64,000 nt of DNA from Chinchilla lanigera (taxonomy: Eukaryota; Chordata; Mammalia; Rodentia; Chinchillidae): assembly GCF_000276665.1 (NCBI RefSeq), contig NW_004955423.1:6192842-6256841 (forward strand), given 5' to 3'. Below the pieces are notes generated by a model. That model worked only from the letters and a program-made list of their open reading frames with translations, searched no databases and was not told the DNA's origin. Within the stretch, counting starts at the first letter, position 1, and every line of letters begins with the position of its first letter. Below, in pieces: positions 13,090-25,045 of this stretch. The position numbers were made by a program, and so were the translations under genes.

Positions 13090-13288
13090 CATTTTGGAGA
13101 CTACTGTGATTGAACTCAGAGCTTCACACTGAGCTAGATTCCAAGACCCTTTTAATTTAATTTTATTCTTAAATTTAGATGGGGTCTCACTAAGTTGCTA
13201 AATATCCCAGGCTCGCCTCTAACTTGCAGTCTTTCTTCCTTGGCCTCCCAGAGTGCTAAGATTATAGGTGTGTGCCATGATGCTTCAC
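13090..13288 (-). mobile_element. ID-B1 fusion SINE (B4/MEN-like)
   Basis: Read in antisense, a tRNA-derived ID part (ATTGAACTCAGAGCTTCACACTGAGCTAGATTCC) is joined by a T-rich linker to a B1 part (GGGGTCTCACTAAGTTGC ... GCCTCCCAGAGTGCTAAGATTATAGG). This is the layout of composite rodent SINEs. Confidence 0.75.
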
Positions 13289-14297
13289 TGAAACCTGGTA
13301 GTTTTTAAAAGAACTAGTAGCTTTTGCCTCTAGAATACAAAAGATGCAAGTGATATACCCACATTTACACTTATCTGTCCTTAATATCTTTATTTCTTTT
13401 GTTAATAAGCTCTTCCTGTGGGAAAACTCCTTCCCCAAGAAACAAATCACTATTTTCAAAGAGGATTTTCATCAATTGAGTAGGAAGATGGAAAGTAATT
13501 AGCCATAGGTTGAAGAGCATATAGCCTTGGAAGATCTATCAATGGATATCAGACCTCTCTTTTTTCCTGAGCAATACTTTGTCCTTTCCATGATTTCAGC
13601 CACTATTGCAAGACGGTTCCTTGAGCCTTTCACCCCTCTCAGCTGACCATGTCTTGCCAATTGAAGACCTGTGGAAGCATGTCTTTCATTTTTCTGCCTC
13701 AGCTTCTCTCAACTTGCAGGAACTAGAAGGAACAACTATCCTCTGAACTTCAGGCATGCCCAGGAGTCAATGCTCGCATGGATATCTTTTAATCAATTGG
13801 GGACAGAAGTTGATACACATATAATTCTCCAGCTAATCCTCTGTCACATTATTGTGAGAGTTATTTTCTATTCTTCTCAGAAAATTGCAGGGGAAACTAA
13901 GTTATATCCATCTTCTCTGGAAGCCTAAACAGCACACCCTTTTTGTCCTTTCCTTTTTTTATTTTCCCCATTCCTCCTTCATACTCCCTGAAGTTTTCTG
14001 CACATGGGTCCTTATTTTAGGTGTTGTCACCAAGGAAACTCATGCTAAACTGTGAGGTAAATTCATGACAGTGATCTAATAAAGCACCATTTTGAGGGAT
14101 CTTGGCAAAAACCAGAAATGCTACATTAGATACTGAGTAGAAACCAAAAAGCACTAGAGATTTGGAATGGATCCAGGAAAGAGGGCATGCCTGAGTGTAT
14201 TCAGAAAATACTGAATTTCCCTTTCCTCTATATCCTCAACTTTCCTTCTCCACACACTCAAATCTTGAAAGACTATTTTGAAGGTAAAAGTACCAAT

Positions 14298-14733
14298 GAT
14301 AGGGCAAGAGAGACTCCATTTCCTTTTTGTAACTCCATTTTAAGAGAAGTCATTTAAAGTTCACTTAAACTGTAATGAAGCCCCCTCCCCTTGGTTGGTC
14401 ATAAACCAGAACAGAGTTATAAAATGGGAACAGAACAAACAGGAAAAATTGGGAAGCAAGCTAAAAGCTAAACTACAATGGTCATCTGGAATTTGGCTGA
14501 CCAGCAGCTTCTGGGAAAGGGAAACCTTGTGATAATTGTGTGAAGTTCTTGTAAAATTCCAAAAAATGAGGTAATGGTTACTATGGAAACCTAAAGATGT
14601 ACTTAAACAGAAGGTGAGACCCAGATCAGCATGTACATCTTCACTGGCTCTTGGTCAGAGACTGTCCATCAGATGGCTTTCCAACAAAGCTTTGTTTGTT
14701 CCTGTCTTTTCAGTCTTTTGTGAGGGTCTGTCT
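14298..14733 (+). mobile_element. Possible class I-type solo LTR
   Basis: It begins TGATAGGGCA and ends GTCTGTCTCA. Near the 3' end, CTTGGTCAGAGACTGTCC ... CTTTCCAACAAAGCTTTG resembles the R/U5 region of gammaretrovirus-like LTRs with a mutated polyadenylation signal (AACAAA). A repeated 'AACTCCATTTT' motif lies near the 5' end. No target duplication was found, so the boundaries are tentative. Confidence 0.35.
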
Positions 14734-14884
14734 CACTGGATTCACTTGTCATATCACCAAAACATGCACAAGCATATGTACTCGGATGCATGAGAACATA
14801 CACTATCCATCACCTATATTTCCACAACCTACCTACCACTCATCTATATGTATATCTACAAACACAATATGTATACCCTACAGA

Positions 14885-14901
14885 GTATATATATATATAT
14901 A
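14885..14901. repeat. (TA)n microsatellite
   Basis: Short pure TA run. Confidence 0.9.
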
Positions 14902-15460
14902 ACATATTTCAATAACAGATTTTAACAGATTTCAATGCATCCTTTAGTACTAAGTAATATTGCTTCTTTTTCTTCGTGGTAATTGTCTCCTTATTTGTGT
15001 GATTCTATGCCTTTAATTGGTCTTTAAATCACTTTTTTAACTGCCTCTTCCCCCTTGAGCTCTAATTTTGATAAAATATCTAAATTATCTGAAGTAATCC
15101 TTTAAATGATTTTGATGAACTATAATTTCTTAGACTCTGGAAAGACTCAAGTTTTACTTGTGTGTAAAAGGCAGTTTATTTATTACGGCAGTTTATTTAT
15201 TAATGCAAGTTCAGAGTTATAAAACTTTTTAAAGCTGTATGCCTGTTATTATTTATTTTCATAGGAGAAACCTGAGACCAATGTGATTTTAATTACTTTG
15301 CTAAAAATATACTTGGATCCCTACTTGTCTATATTCCATTACAACCACCCCAAATCCTAGGTTAAGTGCATTTTTAATTAATTAAAATTAGTTTATTCAT
15401 GCAATTGACACTGCACGTTTATTATATGTGAGATAGTACTTTAGGTGGTGGCCATACAGT

Positions 15461-15807
15461 TGTGGCAGTTAAGCCTAATTGTCTACTTGACTGGCTTGGA
15501 TGCTGCTGAATTACTAAATCACATTTCTAAGTGTGTCTGGGTGGGTCACATACATATAACTTTAGGGACTGTATTTGGTCTCTGGACCTTTCTATTTTGG
15601 TGCTCTTCCCTACTTCATTTCCTAGCTACTATGAAGTTTTCTTCCACCATGTACTGCTGCCATGATGTTCCTGCTTTCAAGCCAACTGACTATGGACTGA
15701 ATCCTCTGAAGCTGTGAACTGAGTTAAACCTTTCCTTGTGTGATTATGGTGTTGGTAATAAGCTATGGGTATTGGTATTTTGTTCAGAAATGGAAAAGCT
15801 AAATAAT
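15461..15807 (+). mobile_element. MaLR (MT-like) LTR
   Basis: The 5' end TGTGGCAGTTAAGCC and the 3' region (GAACTGAGTTAAACC ... TTATGGTGTTGGTAATA ... AGCTAAATAATACA) match the ends of rodent MT-type MaLR LTRs. ACAGT stands on both sides (15456-15460 and 15808-15812), consistent with a 5-base target duplication. The right edge is ambiguous because that copy overlaps a terminal ACA. Confidence 0.6.
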
Positions 15808-15810
15808 ACA

Positions 15811-17599
15811 GTATGAGCCAAAAGACAAAAATTTCAGGTTTCTTATAGAGGGAAGAAAAGAAAACATATAAAATAAGATATATAGATATAGATATCTTAT
15901 GATAATTGTAAGTACTGAGGATTCATTTTTTAAATGAAAGTAACTAACCAAGATATTTTAAAGTATAGGTTTATTTTTATAATTTTCCTCTCATACTGCT
16001 TTTTGCTTTAACCTAAAATCTTTTATAGACCTCAGAAACACTAATTCATTATAGTTTCTCTGCAATATTAATTTCTAAGCATGTTCTTTGAATTACTCCT
16101 TCTGTTTTCTGCCATATTAATTGACAACTTCCAGATCCCAACAGTGACTCTATTCATTCTTCTATCATTTTAAAGTTACCATTTATAATGGGAGAAATTT
16201 GTTTATTCATTCAAAAAGATGTTTCCATTTACTTTCTGCCAAGTGCTAAAGAGTTCAAAAGTGAAAATAAAAATACTCTGAATAGTAGCTACTTAAACAT
16301 GAAATACAAAGCAAATATTTTGTGAGCAGTTTTCCCTATATTGTCCAAAACTAATAATGCAAATATTCACAATTTTATGCTATAGATTTCTTTTCTATAA
16401 GTTACATTTTGACATTTTCTGTTGTCTTATCTTTGCACAGAAAGATTTCCATTTAGTCCATGGGTTTGAAGCCAGCCAAATGTAAGGATTAGACTCTGTT
16501 TTGTGCAATAGACCAAGATACTGGCAGGGTACCCAACTGCTCTTTGAACCTAGAGCACAGCAGAGCCTGAGGCTTTGGCCTAAGCCATACTTATTCATTC
16601 CTTTGTTCATTTCCTTTATTTCCTGGTTTATTTGTTCACCCAATCAAGTTTTGTAATGCAGTCCAAATTGAAGAATAAGAGGAAGAGCTGTTCTCAGCTT
16701 ATCAAGCTGACTGGGGGTTTGGAAGTGCATGGAATATGTAAACAACCAGAAACGTTGGGAAGAGCGTCTTCCTGGTGTTTAACAATGACTATTTGCTCAA
16801 AGGAAATCTGTGGCACTGACACAGAAGTAGAACGACCTGATTTTGTGGTTCAAATTGTCTACCTGATGAAAGATTTAAGTGAGAAAAATGAAGAAAGCTA
16901 TGAACTAAGGTTCTTAGTACAGACCCATTAAAAAGAGACTTGAAAGTTTCTTCCAGAATTGCAATACCAGTTTGTCATTTTGTAGTGAGTTTGTGTTGAA
17001 TGTGGTTTCTTTTTCAAATGGTTTCAAATAATAAGATTCTCTTGATTGTTGGCCCTTGAAATGGCTAAAAGGAGACATTTTCCACAGTGTAAGGTGTGGA
17101 ACTCGAAACTATTTTTGCATCATTCATTTTTATCATGGAAAGTTATACATATAAGGTAAATTTGAAAGACATGTATAGCGAACAAAGTAAAGCTGTGTGC
17201 TTCCGATTACATATCACATATATAGTCATCCATCCACTCACGTAACTATCCAGCATTTCATTTCACTTTTTAAAAAATTGTGGATTTCAGTACATCTTCC
17301 TAAATGCTTTGGCATCTTTAGCATTCATCAGCATTTAATATTTTTGTGTTTTTAAATGTAAAATTTGTGTAGAAAGAAATGCCAGATCTTAAGGACAAAC
17401 ACATCTGGTAGATGTTGGCAGGTTCTGAGCAACTGAAGCCCCATGTGAAATACAGAGCATCAGTATCATAAAGTTATTTTATGGATCTTTCAATTCATCT
17501 CAACCTTTATGTCCTCAAAGAAAAAAATCATCACAGATGACTTTTGATTTTTTCAGGAAGTCAGATAAATGAAACCACCACTTTGGACTCATGCATATA
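15811..17599. other. Unassigned AT-rich sequence
   Basis: No recognised repeat or gene. The 99-codon open frame at 16632-16931 has no recognisable domain, and I treat it as chance. Confidence 0.4.
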
Positions 17600-18126
17600 A
17601 TACCTCCACTTCATAGTAAGCCATTTGGTATTCATTCATGTTATATGCTTCTATCTTTTGTTCATTTTTATTACTGAGTAATATTCTATTCTATAAATAT
17701 ATCATAGTTGATTTATTCTTCAATTTATGCATGTCTGGCTATTTTCAATATTTGGCCATTCTGAATATCTAAAAATTGATTTGATCATATTTGGTTAAGT
17801 ATTTTTATGTATACCCGTGAAAGATATTAATCTGTAATTTTCTTTTTCTGTAACGTCTTTGTCAAATATCTGTAATGGGACTGTGCTAATGAGTCAGTAT
17901 ATATTTTGTATTATTTTTTCTTGCATATTTGATAGAATTCATAGATAAAACCAAGATCTGGATTTATATTTGTGGGAAGGCTTTTGATAAGCTGTTCAAT
18001 TTATTTATTACACTAAAAATTGTAAGATTTTCCAGTTTTATGTTAGTTTTGATATGTTGTCTCCTTACAACCTCCAGAAATTTTTCTATTTTATCTAAAT
18101 TTTCAAATTTGTTGGATAAAGTTGTT
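17600..18126 (-). mobile_element. L1 fragment (antisense), split by a SINE
   Basis: The T-rich strand reads as reverse L1: GAGTAATATTCTATTCTATAAATAT followed by TGATTTATTCTTCAATTTATGCATG (3' ORF2/UTR), then AGAATTCATAGATAAAACCAAGATCTGG and TCTATTTTATCTAAATTTTCAAATTTGTTGG, which match the antisense of the reverse transcriptase region. An internal deletion joins the two parts. Confidence 0.75.
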
Positions 18127-18133
18127 TATTTTC

Positions 18134-18253
18134 GTTTTTTTTGTTTGTTTGTTTGTTTTTTGTTTTTTGTTTTTCTCCGGTACCGGGAACCGAACTCACG
18201 ACCTTGCGCTTGCCAGGCAGGCGCTTTTGCCGCTGAGCTAAATCCCCAGCCCC
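18134..18253 (-). mobile_element. ID-type SINE
   Basis: Antisense copy: a TTTG-rich tail, then CCGGTACCGGGAACCGAACTCACGACC, CTTGCGCTTGCCAGGCAGGCGC and GCTGAGCTAAATCCCCAGCCCC. The A-box and B-box promoter sequences of the tRNA ancestor remain recognisable. TATTTTC at 18127-18133 and 18254-18260 is a 7-base duplication. It sits inside the antisense L1 and is therefore younger. Confidence 0.9.
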
Positions 18254-18260
18254 TATTTTC

Positions 18261-19130
18261 TTTTTAGATATAACTGTGCCCTTTTAGTAGCTCCTGTACA
18301 GAATAAAATATATCAGCTTGATTTTTCAGGGTAAGCTTAGTACTTATAACATTTCACATAAAATTCTTAAAACTTGGAACTCTCAGGTCCATACACTGGA
18401 CCACATATGTGGTCTCCACGCACATCCTTAAGTTCTTGCCAACATATATTTTGCTTATAAATATATTATAAAGGATTAAGAGAAAATTTTATGTTTGCTT
18501 TGAATAGTCCTATGAATTTTAAAGAAATTAAGAGAAAAAAATAGAAATTTTTTTTTTTTTTATTTGTCACGTTCAAAATGATCTTCATTCTTTCTGAGGA
18601 TGTAAGTTACCAACTGGTTTCACTTCTCTTCAGTCTCAGAACTTCCTTTGGCAATTCTTTTAATTTACATCTTCTGGCGACAGACTCTCTTGTATTCTTT
18701 TCATCGCAAATGTATTTCCCCTACCTTCTGGAAGAATATTATTGCAAGAATCCTTCTTTGGCACTTTTGTCTGTGTAATTTTTGCTTTCACCATGTTAAT
18801 ATTTCTCTGCTGTCTGTTAAGCTCCAAGGTTCCTGATAAGCAAATGGTGAAATGATTTATCTTTCTACTCTGTGTAGGTAATATTTCATTTTTCTTTGGT
18901 TATTTCAATTTTTTTCTTTTCCTTTGGTTTTGTGCAGTTTTATGTTATACCTAGGTGTGGTTCTCCATATTTTTTTCTGTTTGGAGATTTCTATGGTTCA
19001 TAAATTTTTAAAATTATGTTTCTTATTGAACTTTGAAAATTTTTCATAACTGTATTTTCAATATGTGTTCTCCATTCCCTTTTTCTTTTCCTGAGATTTT
19101 ACTTATTTGTTTTTTGACTTTTTAATAAAA
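18261..19130 (-). mobile_element. Old L1 3' UTR-like sequence (antisense)
   Basis: A T-rich strand with the order typical of old L1 3' ends: TTCCTTTGGCAATTCTTTTAATTTAC, CAAGAATCCTTCTTTGGCAC, AAGCAAATGGTGAAATG, TTGTGCAGTTTTATGTTATACCTAGGTGTGGTTCTCC and TTTGGAGATTTCTATGGTTC. Strongly diverged. It is probably continuous with the L1 piece before the ID insertion. Confidence 0.55.
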
Positions 19131-19726
19131 GTACGTGTTTATCAGTACATAATGATTACTTTCACTATAGGGAATTGGTACACGTACATAATGCATTTCA
19201 GTTCTTATTTTCCCCTTCCTTCCATCCTCTTTTACTTTTCCAGCATCCAATTATTTCTTTGTTTTCTATGACTTTATGAGGTTAGTTATCATATACACAG
19301 ACTCAAGACCAGATTAATAGTCCAAAGTACATATAAAACATATAAGAATATTGTACTGTTACACTTTTAGATACATTGTCGGTGCTGTTGCCCAGAAACA
19401 GAGCTTTCAATGTTGAAACGATAAAGTTTCGGTTATTTTTCAACATTTATGCATGCTACTGTTTAGGTTAGAGAATTCCTACTGATGTCGGTACCTTCCA
19501 GTTTTCTATTTCTTACCTTTTCTGTTCTAATGTTAAATGCTTAATATATTTTGTATAGCAGATATTTATACTTCAGCCATCTTTGTTACAAAATCTCCAA
19601 TTTCTTTTGCAATTCTTTATATTTCTCCCCAGAAATTTCCTATCGTTTTAATTCATTGCAACTTTATTTATACTTAGTACTTTAAAAGTGAACAGAAGTA
19701 TGTTAACTGCTTTAAAATCTGTATCT

Positions 19727-21289
19727 TCAACCTGGTACTGGCTAAAAAACAGATCTGAAGATCAATGGAAAGACTGGAAGAAACAGCCACAAGCAAAAAC
19801 ACACTCAGCCACCTAATCTTTGATAAAGGGGCCAATCAAACTTACTGGAAGAATGATAGCCTCTTTAATAAATGGTGCTGGAAAAATTGGCTTGCTGCCT
19901 GCCCAAGACTGAAAATAGACCCAAGCCTATCACCATGCACCACACTCAAGTCAAAATGGTTCACAGATCTCAATATTAAAACAGAAACACTAAACCTATT
20001 GGAAGAGAAAGTAGGTAAAAACCTTGAAGACATAGTGGTAGGCAGAGAGTTCATGAACAAAAACCAAAGTTCACATGAAACACTTGAAAGAATCAACAAC
20101 TGGGATCTCATCCTACTGACAAGTTTTTGCACATCTAAAGAAATCACCAGCAGAGTAAAAAGAAAACCCACAAACTTGGAAAAAATTTTAGCTGACTGCC
20201 CCTCAGACAAAGGGCTTCTATCTAGAACATATAAAGAATTAAAAAATATCAGCCCCCTCAAATTCAAAGACCCAATCCAAAAATGGGCAGCTGAGATAAA
20301 TACACACTTCTCAGATAAGGAAATACAAATGGCAAATAAATACATGAGAAAATGTTCAACATCATTAGTCACTCAAGAAATGCAAATTAAAACAACATTG
20401 AGATTCCACCTTACCCCAATAAGAATGGCTAGCATTAAGAAATCAACCAATAACAAATGCTGGCAAGGCTGTGGAGAAATAGGAACCCTTCTCCACTGCT
20501 GGTGGGAATGCAGACTGGTGAAACCACTGGGGAAATCAGTTTGGAGTGTCCTCAGAAAACTAGATCTAGAGGTCCCATTCAACCCAGCTAGTCCCCTTCT
20601 GGGTATTTTCCCAGAAGATCTAAAAACATGATATCACAGCGATATATGTGCACCTATGTTCATAGCAGCACAGTTTGTAATTGCTAAAATGTGGAAGCAA
20701 CCCAAATGTCCACCCACCAAGGATTGGATAAGAAAATTGTGGTTCTTTTATATAATGGAATATTACTCAGCTATAAAGAAAGATAAACTCAAGGCCTTTA
20801 CAGATAAATGGTCACAACTGGAGACCATACTCATAAGTGAAATAAATCAGACATACATGTGCAAGCACCGCATTGTTTCACTAGTATAAAACCTGAAAGA
20901 GTTAATTTAAACTAGGAGGTATGATAGACATTGTGAAATGATAGGAAAACATTCATGGGTAAAGGGCAACTGGGATGTGGGAAAAGAGAAGGGAAAGAAG
21001 GAGAAATTTTGTATGTATGTATATACAGGATAGTTAACATAGTTGTTCTACTCTCTTCTATTTCTTTGCTGAAAGAAGCTGTCAATGAGTCCTTGATTGA
21101 TCAATATTGCATGTCTCTATCTGTTTTCATGAGAAACCACTTTGAAGATATCAATAGGTCATACAACAAGCTTTGTTAATTTCCTGCCACTTTGTTTGTA
21201 ACTCTGTATTGTCTGTACTGTTCTTCTGCTATTTTGTAAAAGGTTGTCTGTTAATGTTTTCCTTTTATTTTTAAAATAAAAAATAAAAT
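19727..21289 (+). mobile_element. 5'-truncated L1 retrotransposon
   Basis: The element carries the last third of ORF2, a 3' UTR with a G-rich segment (GGGAAAAGAGAAGGGAAAGAAGG) and an A-rich tail. AAAATCTGTATCT at 19714-19726 is repeated as AAAATCTATATCT at 21290-21302, a 13-base target duplication with one mismatch. 5' truncation and an A tail are the normal outcome of target-primed reverse transcription. It is the least decayed L1 here. Confidence 0.93.
19730..20886 (+). pseudogene. L1 ORF2 C-terminal region, inactivated
   Basis: This encodes the end of the L1 ORF2 protein, which in full-length elements is an endonuclease/reverse transcriptase. Only the region after the polymerase domain remains. 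It includes an intact Cys/His motif near its end (C-x3-C-x7-H-x4-C in CWQGCGEIGTLLHCWWEC, about codons 232-249 of the open stretch). A frameshift near 19765 separates the first dozen codons, and a single TGA at 20629-20631 interrupts an otherwise open frame that resumes through MFIAAQFVIAKMWKQPKCPPT-type sequence to the final stop at 20887-20889. Without the catalytic domains it cannot mobilise itself. Confidence 0.92.
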
Positions 21290-21949
21290 AAAATCTATAT
21301 CTGCTGTTACTATACCTCAATCACTTCAAGGTTGGTCAGAGTTGGTTGTCAGTGTTGGTTCTTGAGGATTGGTTATATACTCTTATTTCTTTTGAAGTTG
21401 AGTAAGTGCTGAGTGTGTTCTAGACATTGTTATTAGCACTTTGCAGAGATCCTGAATTGTCTTTCCTTTGAAGAATGACGGCATTTTTCAAATTTAAGCA
21501 GGCTATTAAACTGATTATAGTGAAGCCACAAGTGCCCTTTCTTGGGGTACAGCTCAAGTATAAGTCAAGGGTTTTCATTTTGTCCTTTATTTAACCCATA
21601 TTTCTAACCCTCATCTTTCCTACTCTTAATCTCTCTCAGGCATTCATGGTGCAAGAGTCAGCTAGTACTGAACTAAGTTTATCACAGAACTTGGAGCCAT
21701 TTCTACCAGTCTGTAGTTATTTTTTCCCAAATACTTCCCTCTAATTCCTCAGCAGCTTTTACTTTCCAGAACCCTATTTTTTAGATTTTTAAGCATAGAG
21801 GTAGGACAATATTTTTTTAAATCAACTTCAGCTTGTTCTAAACCCATAAAACAAAAAATCCAATGCATGTAAGTCACTGGTTTTTGGTGATACTTGGATT
21901 GGACACAGTGTCTTCACACTTAGCTGTATTCCTAGTGCTTCTTATTGTA

Positions 21950-22072
21950 TTTTATTTATTTTATTTAGTTTTAAACTTTGAGACAGGCTGTCACTGAGTT
22001 GCCAGGTTGCCTAGGCTGCCCTTGAACTTGGAGCTTTTCTGCTTCAGCCTCCCAAAGTGCTGGAATTTTCAT
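21950..22072 (-). mobile_element. B1-like SINE fragment
   Basis: After a T-rich linker come GAGACAGGCTGTCACTGAGTTGCC, CCTAGGCTGCCCTTGAACTTGGAGC and TTCAGCCTCCCAAAGTGCTGGAATT, the antisense of a B1 or the B1 half of a fusion SINE. The distal end is missing. Confidence 0.7.
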
Positions 22073-22239
22073 ATTTTTTAAAGTTACTGGTTTTGTATTT
22101 GTCTGTAGTTGTAAGTATATATATTTAGGAGTGCCAGGCTGATATGATTGATTAGGATGAAGGAACCAGAATTCACTTCAACCTAACTTGAACTTATGTG
22201 CCATTAATACATATTTAAAAAGATGAGACACACTGTAAT

Positions 22240-22930
22240 AATTTTATAAGTTTTATTGAGGTACAATTTATATATCAGAAAATTAACTCTTTTAAAATGA
22301 ACAGTTCAGTTGCACAACAAAACTTGTGTTAGCCCATTTCATCAGTTTAAAATGAAACTCTGCACTGATAGCCATGCCCTATTCATCCTCTCATCAATCC
22401 TGTTCAGGGCCAAATCCAGCATGCTAGGGCCAGCTCATTTTTTTAAGTTATTACTTAAAGGAAGATCTAAGCAGTTATCACAAAAACTGTGGGATAAAGA
22501 GCTTACTATCTGGTCCTTTCAGAAAAAAATTTTCTGACTCATCAAGGAGAACAAAACTCAATTTGCCTTACAAATTGCTAAACTATGCTCTGACTATATA
22601 GATTTACATGCCTTGAATATTTTATAGCATATATGTTCTTTGTGACTGACTGGCTTCTTTCATTTAGGATAATAGTTTCAAAGTTCATTAGTGTGGTACA
22701 TGTCTCAGTAAGTCAGTCTTTTATTGCCAAATAATATTCCATTTTATAGCTATACCACCTGTTTGTTTAGTCTTTCCTCATTTGAAGTAGATTTAGGTTG
22801 TTTCTAGCTTTTTTTGCTATTATGACTAATATGGCTGTGAATATCCTTGCATAAGGTTTTATGTGGATATACGTTTTCAGTTCTGGGATTAAAGTAAGAA
22901 TGCCACAAGCTGAATGTTTTGAGAATCAAC
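22240..22930 (-). mobile_element. Old L1 3' end (antisense) hosting a MER3-like element
   Basis: TTTTATTGAGGTACAATTTATATATCAGAAAATTAACTC matches the antisense of old L1 3' UTRs. After the inserted element, TAATATTCCATTTTATAGCTATACCACCTG and TTATGACTAATATGGCTGTGAATATCC continue in the same orientation. Confidence 0.65.
22400..22548 (+). mobile_element. MER3-like hAT relic
   Basis: It contains GGGCCAAATCCAGCATGC at one end and GCTTACTATCTGGTCCTTTCAGAAAAA at the other, matching the ordered ends of a mammalian non-autonomous hAT repeat that I take to be MER3. The same family recurs at 23524. The family name is from memory. Confidence 0.6.
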
Positions 22931-23523
22931 CATTTTATTTTTCTTGAATAGATTCTGTGGATTGTTACAAGCCTTTGGTTAATTTCCAGAGCACTTAAAA
23001 AAAATGATTTGACAATTATTTACCAGCATTCTCATTGATTTTTACAGAGGGATGAACTTTTGAAGGTTCTTACTTTTCCAATAAATGGAATAATTTATAA
23101 ACATTTGTATTTCCTAGAATCCTGATACTTTAAGCACATCATAAAGCATTTCATAATAGAAATTTAAATGAATGAGATGAAAAGTAAATATAAATAAAAA
23201 TTTTAATATCTCTTGTTCTGCCTCAAGAGATAGTCTTCCCAGGACACAAGCTTGTTATTCTGTAGACTTCCACTCAATCTCACTTCTGTATGACTGAAAT
23301 CCCTAAAGGATTTGTCAGGACTTTTAAGTTTCATTGATTATAAATTCTGATAAATTCTGATAATAAAGGTAAGTATCAGTATGTTCTTAAAAGCTTTTAT
23401 AAATTCTACATGTTTAACTCTTCAAACATCATGGGATATTGAGAAATTTTATATTTTTTAAATCAAAGGTAATAATGAGCACGACATTCCATGGAAGTTT
23501 AAGCCCTCAGAGAACAGAGGAGG

Positions 23524-23690
23524 TGTCAGCCAAATCTGGCCTGCCAGAGTCAAGTCCAAACAAGCTCATTTTTTTAAAGTTATTATTCAGAGGAAGGGCT
23601 GAGTTACGACAGAGACTGTGTGGCCCATAAGGTATAAAATATTTACCCTCTGGTCTTTTACAGAAAAATTTTCTGATGCAAGGAGAGCAA
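23524..23690 (+). mobile_element. MER3-like hAT relic, second copy
   Basis: GTCAGCCAAATCTGGCCTGCC, then GGGCTGAGTTACGACAGAGACTGTGTGGCCCATAAGGTATAAAATATTTACCCTCTGG, and an end close to TTTTACAGAAAAATTTTCTGATG. Same orientation as the copy 1.1 kb upstream, but the two differ substantially, as expected for independent ancient insertions. Confidence 0.7.
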
Positions 23691-23699
23691 AACTCAGTT

Positions 23700-24910
23700 T
23701 ACACTGGACATTCCTGGTCCTCAAATCTTGAGATATATTCAAATCATTGACCATATTTGTAAGCAAAACAAATTTCTAGACGCTACCCCAGGAATCATAG
23801 CATTCATCGTGGCACCTGCTATTAATTTGGCTTCATTTTGAAGCATCTCCTGGGTCGGTCTGTGTTCTCTTGATGTGACATTTGCTTCTTTACACTTGAT
23901 CTCACCTGTTGACATTAGGATGCATTAACATATTAACAAGAAGCCTTTCACAGCTTTCCCCCTTTTTTTCCCAGACTGCCTTACTCTGAGCATCCTGACC
24001 TAAGGAATTAAAAATAACCTGAGGTACCTGAGGAAACAAGTCCAGTTTAAAGCATATGACACGCTCATGTCATCTATTTGAAAAGTTCTCTGTATCTCAC
24101 TTAGAGATGAGCATTAACAAAGACAGGTTTTTCAAAATATCCCATATATAATTTGTTTACAATTGCTTTTATGGAATTGCTCATTATGGAGAACCACTTG
24201 GATGGCTGTCCTTGAAAGAAGAGCAACTATCTCCATTTTGGCTAAACCTGGCCCTATTTCCGCGTATTGATCTGTACAGAGCTGGCTAGGACTTTTTCTT
24301 ATCCCTTCAATGGGCTTTAAGCAATGCAAATCGGTCCAGCTGAGGTGCTGATGTGTAGCCTTTGAAGCAAGGCCACAGGGCAATGCTCCTGCCCCTGCCC
24401 CCTTGTTCCTCCCCAAAGCATGTATGAGCCAAGGTGGGATGCAGAGCTGTGCTCCTTGCTGTCTGCAGAGATCGAGCCTTAAAATAAGAGGCTATGACTC
24501 CCCAGGATATGAAAGACTATGCATCAGCACTAGGACCCCAAAACATTAGATACTACCTCAGTTGTGTTATGCAGATTACTCTTTCTGCATATCCTTCTCT
24601 CTGCATATTGCAGAGGGGATTTGAGGCCTCCTACCTAGCCCAGCTCACAGCACTCACCTCCTTCCCACCTTCCTCAGTCACTCAACCTCAAGCCACCCTC
24701 TTCTTCATGAATGAATACAACCTGGGTTCAGCCTGGGGTTGAGGCCTTTGTTCCAGATAGCCATCATCGTAGCTGGACTTAGGACTCCTTGGCTCCCTAC
24801 AACTACAGATGTGCCTTAGTGTCTTTATTCTCATGATGGGTTGCAGTGGAAGTGCTAGATTGGAATGAAGTCACTAGAATTCCAGTAAGTTTTCCATGGG
24901 ATTACAGATA
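23700..24910. other. Unassigned, mostly non-repetitive sequence
   Basis: No repeat recognised. The part at 24120-24420 has scattered CpGs (for example TTCCGCGTATTG) and moderate GC content. It reads like unique and possibly conserved sequence. No exon structure is evident. Confidence 0.35.
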
Positions 24911-24925
24911 CAAATTTCACAGACA

Positions 24926-25031
24926 AAAGGGGCTGGGGATTTAGCTCAGTGGCAAAGTGCCTGCCTGGCAAGCGCAAGGTCGTGAGTTCGGTTCCCGGTA
25001 CTGGAGAAAAGCCAAAAACAAAACAAAACAA
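24926..25031 (+). mobile_element. ID-type SINE
   Basis: GGGGCTGGGGATTTAGCTCAG begins the element, GTGCCTGCCTGGCAAGCGC follows, then AAGGTCGTGAGTTCGGTTCCCGGTACTGG and an AAAAC-repeat tail. AAATTTCACAGACA at 24912-24925 and 25032-25045 is a perfect 14-base target duplication. Confidence 0.95.
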
Positions 25032-25045
25032 AAATTTCACAGACA

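Noticed and set aside
15461..15807. L1 or DNA transposon origin for this repeat
   Set aside because: TG start, polyadenylation-side motifs and a 5-base direct repeat fit a MaLR LTR better.
16632..16931. 99-codon open frame on the + strand
   Set aside because: No recognisable domain and no splice or promoter context; length is within chance for this window.
19842..20372. 176-codon - strand open frame
   Set aside because: Antisense shadow of L1 ORF2.
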